Source: Crocinitomicaceae bacterium
Lineage (GTDB): Bacteria; Bacteroidota; Bacteroidia; Flavobacteriales_G; Salibacteraceae
NCBI GenBank assembly: GCA_002707155.1
Contig: PAME01000001.1
Span: 728,029-792,028 of the forward strand
Reading direction: 5' to 3'
Length of the DNA: 64,000 bases
A program made the position numbers and the translations under genes. Shown here piece after piece: positions 18,324 to 27,395 of this stretch (its first letter is position 1; each line of letters opens with the position of its first letter). The notes beneath the pieces were generated by a model. The model worked only from the letters and a program-made list of their open reading frames with translations. It had not been told where the DNA came from and made no database searches.

Positions 18324-18353
18324 CAAAAGTATAATTAAAACTATTTTGACCAA
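18324..18353 (-). promoter_or_regulatory. Promoter of tRNA-Ser(GCU): TTGG-N18-TACTTTTG
   Basis: On the minus strand TTGG (18350-18353) and TACTTTTG (18324-18331) are 18 bp apart, a close match to the Bacteroidota TTTG/TTG ... TAnnTTTG promoter. Transcription would start about 25 nt before the mature tRNA. The same spacing and boxes occur before the tRNA-Ser at 49530. Confidence 0.72.
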
Positions 18354-18523
18354 CATAAAGTGTTGTTAAAATGCCAGAGAACTTCACGATGCTTTGCTTG
18401 CACTTTTAAAATTTTTAGAATCAATAGGCTGGCTATTTTTTTTAACTAAATCCATAGGATTAACCAACTCAATAACGCTATTTATTGCTTAAAACCTACA
18501 CCTAGGTAAGTCGATTGATATCC

Positions 18524-20581
18524 TTATCCTTTTGGATATTCGACTCTCACGTGATAAATATTTAAGAGCATTTTCTTGAAGATACTCTTAATCGTCGTAA
18601 TATCTTTAAATGTAATATCGGCATTTGCAAATTGTCCTTCTTTTGCTTGTCCATCAATAATACCGTCAACTAATTTGTTTACCGATTCAGTGGTGTATGC
18701 CTTAAGGCTTCTGCTAGCTGCTTCGCAGGCATCAGCCATCATAAGAACTGCGGTTTCTTTACTAAATGGAATTGGTCCTGGGTAGGTAAAGTTTGATGCA
18801 TCAACCTCCTCACCGGCATGCTCCTCTTTTTCTTTGAATAAAAAATACTTTACTTGACTTGTTCCATGGTGTGTGCGAATAAAATCAATAAGTACCTCTG
18901 GAAGCTTCTGCTTTTTCGCCATTTCAATTCCCTTGATAACATGATTAATAATAATTCTGGAACTTTCTTTAGGTTCGAGATCATCATGAGGATTAAAGCC
19001 GCTAACTTGATTTTCGATAAAAAACTGAGGAGCTTCTAATTTTCCTATATCGTGGTACAAGGCACCAGTTCTTACCAGCAATGGGTTTCCTCCGATTTTT
19101 TGAATGGCTGTTTCGGCTAAATTTGCAACCTGCATACTGTGCTGAAAAGTGCCTGGTGTTTTGGTAGCTAGATTTCTAAGCAAGGTTGAATTGGTATCAG
19201 AAAGTTCCATTAAAGTAACATCAGATAGAAATCCAAATAGCTTTTCAAATACATAGATTAAAGGGTAGGAGAGAAGCGTTAGGATTGCAGCTCCACCAAA
19301 AGCGTAAAGGTTGCTCAGTTCAATATTATGCCAAGTACCCTCTTGCATAATTATTACGGATAAATGCGCGATACAATAGGTAATAAATATGATACCTGCG
19401 GTTCCTAGAAGCTGTGATCGCTTTTTTAGATTCACTAAACTAAATACTGCAATCAGACCTGCCATTACCTCTATGTAAACAAACTCAAATCCATTTGGAA
19501 CTGAAAATCCGATAAGAATCATGGCCAGTATATAAATGAATGCCGCCATAATTTCATCATAGAAAGCTTTAATTACTATGGGTAAAATGCAAAATGGGAG
19601 CAAGTAAATATTCAGACCTTCAATATGCATTGGGGCAATTCCCATAAGCACAACTGAGGTAAAGGTTATCAGTATAAATACTACTCGGTTATTAACGTTA
19701 AGAATATGCTCTCTGAATATTCCTAGAAATAAAACTAAGACAAAGAAAATCAGGCATACAAATATTGTTTTTCCCGCCATTACAAAGTAAATCGACGCAT
19801 CGTCTCCTTTAGAGTGCTCAAATTCTTGTTTTAGGGAGCTTAACTTCCAATATAATTCCTCATTAATTAACTCACCTTTTGCTACTATGAGTTCAGACTG
19901 CTCAACTTTACCATGCGTATTAATTATACTCTCTAGTTTCGACTGTTTAACTGCCTCAGTTTTATCAGCAGCATAAAAGACATTTTGTTGAATTGAGTTT
20001 ATTAAAAGGTCTTGGAGATTTAGCGCACTTTCACCAGTCAGGTTGGAGCTGTCTTTTTTTAATTCCAGAACTGCCTCACTAATCGACATTAGTTCGCCAA
20101 ATTCAATTTCCTCAAAATGGCCATTTCGCTGAATTACAATTAATTCCTCGGGTTTAATTTCAGTTTCTAGTTCTATTGTTTGAACGATTCCTTGAGCATA
20201 AATGCTCGTTAATTTTTTAAGTGAAGAATTTATTACCTCTAAGTTGTTTTTTTTAGAAGTAGTCAAGTTTTGCTCCAAAGATTTCTTTAATGCACGAATT
20301 GCAATAGTTGAAATAGAGTCAGAATGATTAAAATATAGCGGGCTATTTTTTTGAATTTCTGTTTTTTCTTGCTCCAAATCCTGTGTTGATTTGAGCACTG
20401 CAAAGTCGAATGGGGCATATAAGTTTTCGTGCAACCATGGTTTACCTTGCTTAAAGTCATATTTAAACTTTCCCTCTTTTGGCAATGCATAAATGATTAC
20501 TGCAGCGCAAAGAGCTAGTAATAAAGCCTTAAATATGACATCGTGGCTATTTTGAATTTTAAGGAAAAGATCTTTCATCAT
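18524..20581 (-). CDS. 7TM-HD domain phosphodiesterase (PgpH-like)
   Basis: This 685-residue protein has one N-terminal membrane helix (about 16-34), a large extracellular region (about 40-275, 7TMR-HDED-like), about seven membrane helices (about 275-470), and a cytoplasmic HD domain. The HD motif is seen as GALYHDIGKLEAPQFF, with a further metal-site His pair in IRTHHGTSQ and an Asp in VLMMADACEAASRS. That order is diagnostic for the PgpH/7TM-HD family, whose studied members hydrolyse the second messenger c-di-AMP. The substrate here is inferred. It is transcribed alone and diverges from the paralogue trio at 20713. Confidence 0.9.
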   Translation of the reverse strand: MMKDLFLKIQNSHDVIFKALLLALCAAVIIYALPKEGKFKYDFKQGKPWLHENLYAPFDFAVLKSTQDLEQEKTEIQKNSPLYFNHSDSISTIAIRALKKSLEQNLTTSKKNNLEVINSSLKKLTSIYAQGIVQTIELETEIKPEELIVIQRNGHFEEIEFGELMSISEAVLELKKDSSNLTGESALNLQDLLINSIQQNVFYAADKTEAVKQSKLESIINTHGKVEQSELIVAKGELINEELYWKLSSLKQEFEHSKGDDASIYFVMAGKTIFVCLIFFVLVLFLGIFREHILNVNNRVVFILITFTSVVLMGIAPMHIEGLNIYLLPFCILPIVIKAFYDEIMAAFIYILAMILIGFSVPNGFEFVYIEVMAGLIAVFSLVNLKKRSQLLGTAGIIFITYCIAHLSVIIMQEGTWHNIELSNLYAFGGAAILTLLSYPLIYVFEKLFGFLSDVTLMELSDTNSTLLRNLATKTPGTFQHSMQVANLAETAIQKIGGNPLLVRTGALYHDIGKLEAPQFFIENQVSGFNPHDDLEPKESSRIIINHVIKGIEMAKKQKLPEVLIDFIRTHHGTSQVKYFLFKEKEEHAGEEVDASNFTYPGPIPFSKETAVLMMADACEAASRSLKAYTTESVNKLVDGIIDGQAKEGQFANADITFKDITTIKSIFKKMLLNIYHVRVEYPKG

Positions 20582-20697
20582 TCAGTAACGAAAGTAAAAT
20601 TTACAATCAAACCGACGATTATTTTTTCGGCAAGACTATTGTTTACAAACGATTCAGAATAATCTTTTTCAAGGTTTTTATTCAATTCAGATAACAG

Positions 20698-20705
20698 TAC
20701 TTTTG
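20698..20705 (+). promoter_or_regulatory. -7 box (TACTTTTG) for the paralogue-trio operon
   Basis: TACTTTTG matches TAnnTTTG and ends 7 bases before the ATG at 20713, so the mRNA would be leaderless or nearly so. It is the only promoter-like element before the three-gene operon. Confidence 0.55.
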
Positions 20706-20712
20706 TATAAAT

Positions 20713-21261
20713 ATGAGTGTCGCCAAAATATTTTTAGTAGTCTTGATAGTAGCGTTGTGTAGTAGTTTTGCTGCGTTGGGACAAGGGGTTCTGAAACTAG
20801 GGGATGATACTGAATTTGCTGCTGATACCAATCTGTTAATTGATGCACAAGTACTTTTGGGCGGAAAGCCAGTAAAAAATGTCACTGTATTTGTAGTGCA
20901 TAAAGGGTCAGTTATAAAAGAAGCCAAAACCCAAAACGATGGTTTTTTTCAGTTAAAGGTGGGCTTTGACACTCTAGTTACTTTAAAGTTTTACAAAGAA
21001 GGTTATGTAGCCAAGCTCATTGAGGTTGATACTCGAAATATGCCTCAAGAAGATAGAGCTAGAGGGTATGATGCTGGCTTATTTAAGCTAAGTATGATTG
21101 AATTGAACAATGAAATACCTATTGGGCTTTACAAAAAACCAATTGCAAAATTTGTGTACGATCCTATTGCTGTAAATTTTGTAATGGATAGGAAGTATAA
21201 AAAGGAAGTAAAAAGTACCTTTAAAAAGGCCGACGTTCAACCAGATATAATTAAGTTTTAG
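20713..21261 (+). CDS. Secreted protein, paralogue trio member 1 (no repeats)
   Basis: This 182-residue protein has a signal peptide (about 1-24) and one carboxypeptidase-regulatory-like beta domain (about 45-105: VLLGGKPVKNVTVFVV through KFYKEGYVAKLIEVDTRNMP). A short segment follows (GYDAGLFKLSMIE, then YKKPIAKFVYDP). The pattern 'K-x-G-[YF]-V-x-K-x-I/V-E-[VI]-D-x-x-N-M/I-P', then 'Y/H-D-x-G-x-[FI]-[KQE]', then 'P-[IV]-A-[KR]' recurs in the next two genes, so all three are homologous. Member 1 stops after that shared module. The function is unknown. It is separated by 2 bp from member 2. Confidence 0.82.
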   Translation: MSVAKIFLVVLIVALCSSFAALGQGVLKLGDDTEFAADTNLLIDAQVLLGGKPVKNVTVFVVHKGSVIKEAKTQNDGFFQLKVGFDTLVTLKFYKEGYVAKLIEVDTRNMPQEDRARGYDAGLFKLSMIELNNEIPIGLYKKPIAKFVYDPIAVNFVMDRKYKKEVKSTFKKADVQPDIIKF

Positions 21262-21263
21262 AT

Positions 21264-22502
21264 ATGAGCAAACAAGTAAGATCGATAGTATCCATTTTAA
21301 TTGTGTTTTTCGTTGTATGTGGAGTTCAAGCACAGGATGAAAAAACAAAAAAAGAAAAGAAAACCCCGCTTTCAAAAAGGCTTTGGGGAGGCTATGACAG
21401 TAACGCAATTGAAAAGAATCTGGTAATTAAGGATGCTTTTGTTAAAGAAGGGGAAAGGACTGTAGCAAATGTTCTAGTGGAAGTGAAGCTCAATAAGTCT
21501 AACGTAGATTCTATGCTGACCGATAAAACAGGCGGCTTTGAAACAGATTTGAGGTTTGATTACAAATATTTATTGAAATTTTCAAAGGCTGGATTTGTAA
21601 CAAAATATGTTGAGATAGACTTGACAAATATGCCGACTGAATCTAAAAGTCAAGGTTATGATTTGGGGCGATTTCAAATGAGTATGATTCGCTATACCGA
21701 AGGAATGGATATTCAAGAATACAACATACCAGTTGCAAGGTATTATTTCGATAACCGAACTCGAATGGTGACTTTAGATAGAGATTACTTAAAAAATAGA
21801 AAGCAACAAATAGAAAAGCAAAAAGTAGCGAATCAATCCGTTATTGCTAGTGTTGAGGAAGAGAAAGATGAATTGCAAGAAGAGTATAATATCTTAATTC
21901 GAGATGCCGATATTGAATTTGAGGCGAAGGATTATCAATTGGCTAAGTCTTATTACAAAGAAGCCATGAAGCTTAAGCCATTGGCAGAATACCCTAGAAC
22001 TCAAATAAAAATAATTGATGGTCTGCTAGATGGAAAACTGGCTGATGATGAAAAATACAAAGCACTAATAGCGCAAGCAGATGAGGCTTATGAGCTGAAT
22101 GAAAATGCTGAAGCAAAGAAAATGTACCTCGCTGCGATTAAAGTAAACACTACTGATGCTTATCCTCGTGATCAAATAAAAAAGATAGATGCTCTTTTAG
22201 TTGCAAAAAATGCTAAAAGTAAGTCTCCGAAAAAAGAAAATGTAAACCTAAGCTTAAAAGGTGTAGAAATTTCAAGTGACCGGGCTGCGTTTTGCTCTGA
22301 TTTAGCAAAAAAATATCCTCAAGGCTTAACGGAGGAAAAATATATGGAGGGCAGCAAGTCTATTACTCGTCGAATTATTGTGGAAGGTGATATTGGAGTT
22401 GAATACAAGCATGTTGTTCACAACTGGGGGGGTAATTATTTCTTTAAAAATGGAAAGCCAACTACCCGTTTTACTTGGCAAAAAGAAGCGCTACAAAACT
22501 AA
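21264..22502 (+). CDS. Secreted protein, paralogue trio member 2 (two helical repeats)
   Basis: This 412-residue protein has a signal peptide (ending VQAQ, about residue 23), the trio's beta-rich module (about 50-150, with KFSKAGFVTKYVEIDLTNMP and PVARYYFD), a charged linker, two TPR-like repeats (about 205-255, DADIEFEAKDYQLAKSYYKE; and about 265-315, ADEAYELNENAEAKKMYLA), and a C-terminal domain (about 345-412) with KKYPQG, VEYKHVVHNWGGNYFFKNG and TRFTW. The same C-terminal domain ends member 3. It is probably exported to the periplasm or surface. The NWGG-x-Y-[FY]-[FR]-N-G motif looks like a small beta unit. No function is known to me. Confidence 0.85.
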   Translation: MSKQVRSIVSILIVFFVVCGVQAQDEKTKKEKKTPLSKRLWGGYDSNAIEKNLVIKDAFVKEGERTVANVLVEVKLNKSNVDSMLTDKTGGFETDLRFDYKYLLKFSKAGFVTKYVEIDLTNMPTESKSQGYDLGRFQMSMIRYTEGMDIQEYNIPVARYYFDNRTRMVTLDRDYLKNRKQQIEKQKVANQSVIASVEEEKDELQEEYNILIRDADIEFEAKDYQLAKSYYKEAMKLKPLAEYPRTQIKIIDGLLDGKLADDEKYKALIAQADEAYELNENAEAKKMYLAAIKVNTTDAYPRDQIKKIDALLVAKNAKSKSPKKENVNLSLKGVEISSDRAAFCSDLAKKYPQGLTEEKYMEGSKSITRRIIVEGDIGVEYKHVVHNWGGNYFFKNGKPTTRFTWQKEALQN

Positions 22503-22505
22503 TTT

Positions 22506-24371
22506 ATGCTCCGAGGTTTTTATCTCATATTGAGCGCTTTATTGCTGAACTTAGTGGTTTTAGCCCAAGAAGATACAGGGGTAAAATTCAATATTACCGT
22601 CAATCATAAATCCAATGCTTACACTGATGCACTGGTAAAGGTGTTTAAAAATAATTCTTTTCTCGATCAAATCAATGTAGATCAGCAGGGTGAGTTTTCT
22701 TACCTACTACCTTATGGTTTTGTCTATCAACTTCATTTTACTGGAGCAGGCATGGCGACCAAGATTGTTGAGTTAGATTTAATTTCTAATATTCCAGAGT
22801 CAGAAAAAACAACGGTTCACGATTGGAGTATTGGGGAAATTGAACTTTTTAAATCTTATAAGGAGATTGATTTAACCAAACTCGAAGAACCTGTAGCCAG
22901 AATTCATTACGAAACGGATATGTATGAATTTTCGATAGACTATAAATACACGGGTAAGCGAAAAAAGGAATTAGCCGGAGTTGAAGCACAAGTAGAAAAG
23001 CTCGAAAAGGAGGAAGCCGTTGTTGAAAAAGCCAATAAAAAAGAGTACGAAGATTTGGTGGTTAAGGGTAACCAAGCGCTGAATAATAAGCAGTTTAAAG
23101 TTGCAAAAGAGTATTTTGAAAAAGCAATAGTTCTTAATGCCGAAGGTGAAGCAAAAAACAAGTTGAAAGCAATCAATACGGTACTTCAGAGAGAGGAGAA
23201 GTATGAGTCTTTGCTCGCGGAAGCTAAAAACGCATATGAAAAAGGAGAATTACAACAAGCATCGGAAAAGTATATATCTGCCTCTGCATTAAAACCCGAA
23301 TCTCAATTTCCCGTTCAACAAATAGCATTGATATCCCAAAAAATCAAGCAAGAAGAAAAACAAGCAAATGCATTTAATAATTTCATAGCGGTTGCAAATC
23401 GTGCTTATTCAGATGGAAATTATGATGCTGCAGCGGCTAGTTACAAAAAGGCTTTAGCTATAAATCCCGATGCATTATTAGCAACAAAGAAACTGGAATT
23501 TAGTGAAACCAAAATCAAGGAAAAAGAAGAACGAGATGCAGTAAATGAGCAATTCAATAATTTAATGGTAGAGGCAAAAAACGCTCGTTCAAGGGGAGAA
23601 TTAGCAGAGGCTAAACGTATGTTAGATGAGGCGGAGACGCTTAGGCCAAACGACGAGTCCTTTATTAATGAAAAGGCTACTGTAACTTTTATGATAACTG
23701 CGTCAAAAGAAAAAGAAGCTCAATTGGCAGTTGATCAGAAGTTCAATAATTTGATTGAAGAAGCCAAGGCGGCTAGTGCAACAGGCAACTTGCTAGTAGC
23801 TAAACAGATTCTGGCCAAAGCAGAAACAATAAAACCAAAAGATGAAAAGTTGGTTGCTGAAATGTTAATTGTAGAAACTGCTTTAGAGAATAAAAAGAAA
23901 AAAGAAGAATTAGCTTTACAACAAGCAATAGCTGCTGAGAGGGAAAAAGAGAGTAAATATGCGAATTACTTAAATCTCGCAAAAAAGTCTGAAGCAGAGG
24001 GAAAAAACCAAGAAGCTGTTTTCTTTTACGAAAAGGCCAAAGGATTCAAACCTGAATCTAAAGAAGTGAATACCGCGCTAGCATTGTTACAAAAGGCGCC
24101 ACAAAAACCTAAAGCGGCAGAACAAGCTGTTGATTTAGATAAAATGGATAAAAAAAGTACTGAATTTCAATCAAAGCTTGCTAGCTTATATCCGGAAGGT
24201 AAAACTGTAAATAACAGTTCTAAAGGAAACAAAAAGATAACACAAATAATAATGGTAAAAGAAGGCCGAGGAATAGAGTATCAAAAAATAAAATACAATT
24301 GGGGCGGGGTCTACTATTTCCGAAACGGAAACCCAATTACACAGCTCATTTTTGAAAAGGAGACAAAATAA
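22506..24371 (+). CDS. Secreted protein, paralogue trio member 3 (about six helical repeats)
   Basis: This 621-residue protein has a signal peptide (ending VVLAQ, about residue 20), the trio's N-terminal module (about 28-150, with FTGAGMATKIVELDLI and PVARIHYE), then about six TPR-like repeats (about 175-540) of the form FNNLhxEAKxAxxxGxhxxAKxxhxKAExhKPxD, and the C-terminal NWGGVYYFRNG domain also found in member 2. Repeats 4 and 5 are closest to each other (both open FNNL), suggesting recent duplication. Long charged coiled-coil-like linkers separate repeats. It follows member 2 by 3 bp and ends at a strong terminator. Function unknown; a scaffold in the envelope is a reasonable guess. Confidence 0.85.
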   Translation: MLRGFYLILSALLLNLVVLAQEDTGVKFNITVNHKSNAYTDALVKVFKNNSFLDQINVDQQGEFSYLLPYGFVYQLHFTGAGMATKIVELDLISNIPESEKTTVHDWSIGEIELFKSYKEIDLTKLEEPVARIHYETDMYEFSIDYKYTGKRKKELAGVEAQVEKLEKEEAVVEKANKKEYEDLVVKGNQALNNKQFKVAKEYFEKAIVLNAEGEAKNKLKAINTVLQREEKYESLLAEAKNAYEKGELQQASEKYISASALKPESQFPVQQIALISQKIKQEEKQANAFNNFIAVANRAYSDGNYDAAAASYKKALAINPDALLATKKLEFSETKIKEKEERDAVNEQFNNLMVEAKNARSRGELAEAKRMLDEAETLRPNDESFINEKATVTFMITASKEKEAQLAVDQKFNNLIEEAKAASATGNLLVAKQILAKAETIKPKDEKLVAEMLIVETALENKKKKEELALQQAIAAEREKESKYANYLNLAKKSEAEGKNQEAVFFYEKAKGFKPESKEVNTALALLQKAPQKPKAAEQAVDLDKMDKKSTEFQSKLASLYPEGKTVNNSSKGNKKITQIIMVKEGRGIEYQKIKYNWGGVYYFRNGNPITQLIFEKETK

Positions 24372-24410
24372 AAAAACCTCAATAAGCTGGGCCTATTGAG
24401 GTTTACTTTT
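24371..24410. terminator. Bidirectional terminator between trio operon and DUF6580-like gene
   Basis: AAACCTCAATA (24374-24384) pairs perfectly with TATTGAGGTTT (24394-24404) around a 9-nt loop, preceded by an A-run and followed by a T-rich stretch. Both flanking genes converge on it. Confidence 0.88.
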
Positions 24411-24424
24411 TAAAACTTTAGTAT

Positions 24425-24982
24425 CTAGTTTTTGATTAAAGCAAGCTTAGGCATTTTTAATCCAGCTAAATAAAAACCACCGAACAATATTCCACTGAAT
24501 AAAACATCACCTCCTAATGTGTTTGCGAAAAAAGGAATTGCTGCTATATAACATGTTGCAAGACCTTCTAAAGTCATTGGATAAAGAACCCCAGACGCCC
24601 AAGCACCGAAGTTTGAAATGACAAAAAACACAACAGAAGCCATTAAACTTCCCAAAACGACTTTTTGAACGGATAGCTTATTTATTAGAAGAGGAGCCAA
24701 TAAGGCAATCGAAGCAATAGCTACATACGTCCATAGAGCTCCAGGATAAAAAAGAGTGAATCCTTGATTTGACGCAGCAAACACCGTGTTATTTAAAATA
24801 ACATCAGTTATAAAAAGAGCAACTAAAGGAAGTAGCACCTTCAAGATCTTATTACTTAATGCAGCTCCACCAAATAAAGCCATTGCTCCAAGAGCAGTAA
24901 AATTGGGCGGATGTGGAAGCAGTCTAGACAATCCAGCGATTAATATTAACACGAAAATAAAAATCCAATTTCCTTTTTTCAT
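24425..24982 (-). CDS. DUF6580-like putative membrane transport protein
   Basis: This 185-residue protein has about five or six membrane helices and the opening RLLPHPPNFTALGAMALFGGAAL, which I recognise from the DUF6580 family of small integral membrane proteins. Other conserved features are LVALFITDVILN and NTLGGDVLFSGILFGGFYL. The family resembles S-components of vitamin transporters in size and topology; a link to vitamin or metal uptake is inference. It converges on the trio operon and diverges from recQ. I saw no riboswitch in the 200-bp upstream gap. Confidence 0.75.
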   Translation of the reverse strand: MKKGNWIFIFVLILIAGLSRLLPHPPNFTALGAMALFGGAALSNKILKVLLPLVALFITDVILNNTVFAASNQGFTLFYPGALWTYVAIASIALLAPLLINKLSVQKVVLGSLMASVVFFVISNFGAWASGVLYPMTLEGLATCYIAAIPFFANTLGGDVLFSGILFGGFYLAGLKMPKLALIKN

Positions 24983-25183
24983 AACTCTATAATTTGATGC
25001 AAAAATAACAATAAGGCTTTTTAAAAGCTGACTATTGAATCAATGTTTTAAGTATTCATGTTGACAAGATGAATAGCGTTCGAAACTTGATGATTTTTCT
25101 ACTCTTTATAAACCAATATTTATGCAAGATTGTTCTATTTTTAATTTTTTAGTAACACGCCGTTATAAAATTTAAATACAAGA

Positions 25184-27376
25184 ATGGATTTACACGCCGC
25201 TCTCAAGAAGAATTTTGGTTTTGATGCCTTCAAAGGTGACCAAGAAGAGATAATAAAAAGCGTTATCGCCGGGAAAGATACTTTCGTTATTATGCCTACA
25301 GGTGGAGGTAAGTCCCTTTGCTATCAATTGCCCGCTTTATTGCTTGAGGGTACTGCAATTGTTATTTCACCATTAATTGCATTGATGAAGAATCAAGTAG
25401 ATAGCATTCGCGGTCACTCTGAAGAAGATCATATTGCTCACTTTTTAAACTCTTCATTAAATAAAGCCGAACAGATAATTGTAAAAGACGATTTAAGAGC
25501 CGGTAGAACAAAAATCTTATTTGTTGCACCTGAAACCTTAAATAAAAAAGAAACGATTGATTTCTTTCGAGAACTAACCATAAGCTTTGTGGCTGTTGAT
25601 GAGGCACATTGTATTTCTGAATGGGGACATGATTTTAGGCCTGAATATCGCCGAATTAAGGAAATGATTAAAGGAATTAATGACCAAATTCCTGTCATGG
25701 CATTAACGGCAACCGCGACTCCAAAAGTGCAAGGAGACATACAAAAAAATCTTGGAATGTCAGATGCAATGGTTTACAAAGCATCGTTTAATCGGCCTAA
25801 TTTGTTTTACGAAGTTCGCCCGAAGGTAGAATTGGTGAAACAATTAATCCGATTTGTCAAAGAACGACAAGGTAAGTCAGGCATAGTATATTGTTTGAGT
25901 AGAAAAAAAGTAGAAGAAATTGCTGAAACATTGCAGGTGAATGGAGTAAAAGCATTGCCCTATCACGCTGGTTTTGACTCCGGAACTCGTGCAAAAAATC
26001 AAGATGCATTTTTAAATGAAGATGTTGATGTTATTGTTGCAACTATAGCTTTTGGAATGGGGATCGATAAGCCAGATGTTCGTTTTGTAATTCACCACGA
26101 TATGCCCAAAAGTTTAGAAGGATATTATCAAGAAACCGGACGTGGGGGTAGAGATGGTGGAGAAGGACACTGCTTGGCATTTTATGATTACAAAGACATT
26201 GAGAAACTAGAAAAATTCATGCAAGGCAAACCAATTGCTGAGCAGGAAGTAGGCAGGATTTTATTGGAGGAAGTGGTTGCATACGCAGAGACCGCTATGA
26301 GCCGAAGAAAATTTCTGCTCCATTATTTTGGTGAAGAATTTGACGAAGTAAACGGTCAAGGCGCCAAGATGGATGATAACGCAGTTAATCCTAGACCAAG
26401 AGAAGAAGGGTCAAAATGGGTTAAAATGTTATTGGATTGTATTGCGGAATTAAAGGAAACGGCAAAAGCAAAGTACATTATCGAAATTCTCACAGGAAAG
26501 AGTAATTCTCAAATAAAGTCCTTTGGGCATGACAGAGTATCAACTTTTGGAGCTGGAAAAGAAAAGGATCCTAAATTTTGGATGGCTGTTGTGCGTCAAA
26601 CGACAGTTTCTAAATTGTTAAATAAGGATATTGAAACCTATGGAGTGCTAAAGTTAACAGATACCGGTAAAGCTTTTATTGAAAATCCTACTCCATTTAC
26701 GGTCATTCTTGATCATGATTATACAGAAAGAGCTGAGGACGATGGCCTTATTTTGAACACAAAAGCTCAGGGCGGCGCGATGGATGATAAGCTCTATCAA
26801 GTATTAAAAGAACTTACTAGATCTGTTGCAAAAGATAATGATGTTCCCCCATTTGTGGTATTTCAAGAGCCATCATTAATGGATATGGCTAATCAATATC
26901 CTATTACTTTGGAAGAACTGGCTAACATACAAGGTGTTGGGCAAGGAAAAGCTAATAAGTATGGAGCAGCTTTTGTTGAAACGATTGCCGAATATGTCGA
27001 AGAAAATGATATCGAAAGAGCTCAAGATATTGTAGTTAAATCGGTAGTGAATAAATCTGGTACTAAGGTTTATATTATTCAAAACATTGATAGGAAAAGA
27101 CCGCTGGAGGATATTGCTAAGGCAAGAGATATGTCAATGGAAGAAATTCTCACAGAAATAGAAAATATCGTTGATTCAGGGACTAAAGTAAATCTCGATT
27201 ATTATATCAATGATGCGATTGATGAGGACAAGCAGGATGAAATCTACGATTATTTTATGGAAGATGCTGAAACGGGAACTATCGAAGAAGCGATAAAAGA
27301 AATGGAGGATGAAGACTATTCGGAAGAAGAAATTCGTTTGATGCGGATTAAATTCATGAGTGAAGTCGCAAACTAG
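25184..27376 (+). CDS. recQ: ATP-dependent DNA helicase RecQ
   Basis: This 730-residue protein has all RecQ parts in order: helicase motifs with Walker A PTGGGKS, DEAH box in VAVDEAHCISEWGHDFRPEY, motif III ALTATAT, helicase C with IATIAFGMGIDKPDVR and the arginine-finger motif ETGRGGRDG; then an RQC winged helix (about 415-520), an HRDC domain (about 545-625, with LANIQGVGQGKANKYG), and an acidic C-terminal helical tail. It unwinds DNA 3' to 5' in recombination and fork repair. Length is above E. coli RecQ (about 610) because of the C-terminal extension, common in Bacteroidota. The zinc-binding cysteines usual before the RQC domain are not obvious here. Confidence 0.96.
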   Translation: MDLHAALKKNFGFDAFKGDQEEIIKSVIAGKDTFVIMPTGGGKSLCYQLPALLLEGTAIVISPLIALMKNQVDSIRGHSEEDHIAHFLNSSLNKAEQIIVKDDLRAGRTKILFVAPETLNKKETIDFFRELTISFVAVDEAHCISEWGHDFRPEYRRIKEMIKGINDQIPVMALTATATPKVQGDIQKNLGMSDAMVYKASFNRPNLFYEVRPKVELVKQLIRFVKERQGKSGIVYCLSRKKVEEIAETLQVNGVKALPYHAGFDSGTRAKNQDAFLNEDVDVIVATIAFGMGIDKPDVRFVIHHDMPKSLEGYYQETGRGGRDGGEGHCLAFYDYKDIEKLEKFMQGKPIAEQEVGRILLEEVVAYAETAMSRRKFLLHYFGEEFDEVNGQGAKMDDNAVNPRPREEGSKWVKMLLDCIAELKETAKAKYIIEILTGKSNSQIKSFGHDRVSTFGAGKEKDPKFWMAVVRQTTVSKLLNKDIETYGVLKLTDTGKAFIENPTPFTVILDHDYTERAEDDGLILNTKAQGGAMDDKLYQVLKELTRSVAKDNDVPPFVVFQEPSLMDMANQYPITLEELANIQGVGQGKANKYGAAFVETIAEYVEENDIERAQDIVVKSVVNKSGTKVYIIQNIDRKRPLEDIAKARDMSMEEILTEIENIVDSGTKVNLDYYINDAIDEDKQDEIYDYFMEDAETGTIEEAIKEMEDEDYSEEEIRLMRIKFMSEVAN

Positions 27377-27395
27377 ATTTAGTTTGACCGTTAAA

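Noticed and set aside
24983-25183. Cobalamin or thiamine riboswitch before the DUF6580-like gene
   Set aside because: I looked for conserved core elements on the minus strand and saw none.
27360-27395. GTG start for the SLC12-type transporter overlapping recQ
   Set aside because: The added residues (MKSQTRFSLTVK) are not membrane-like or conserved; the ATG at 27396 after the recQ stop is more natural.
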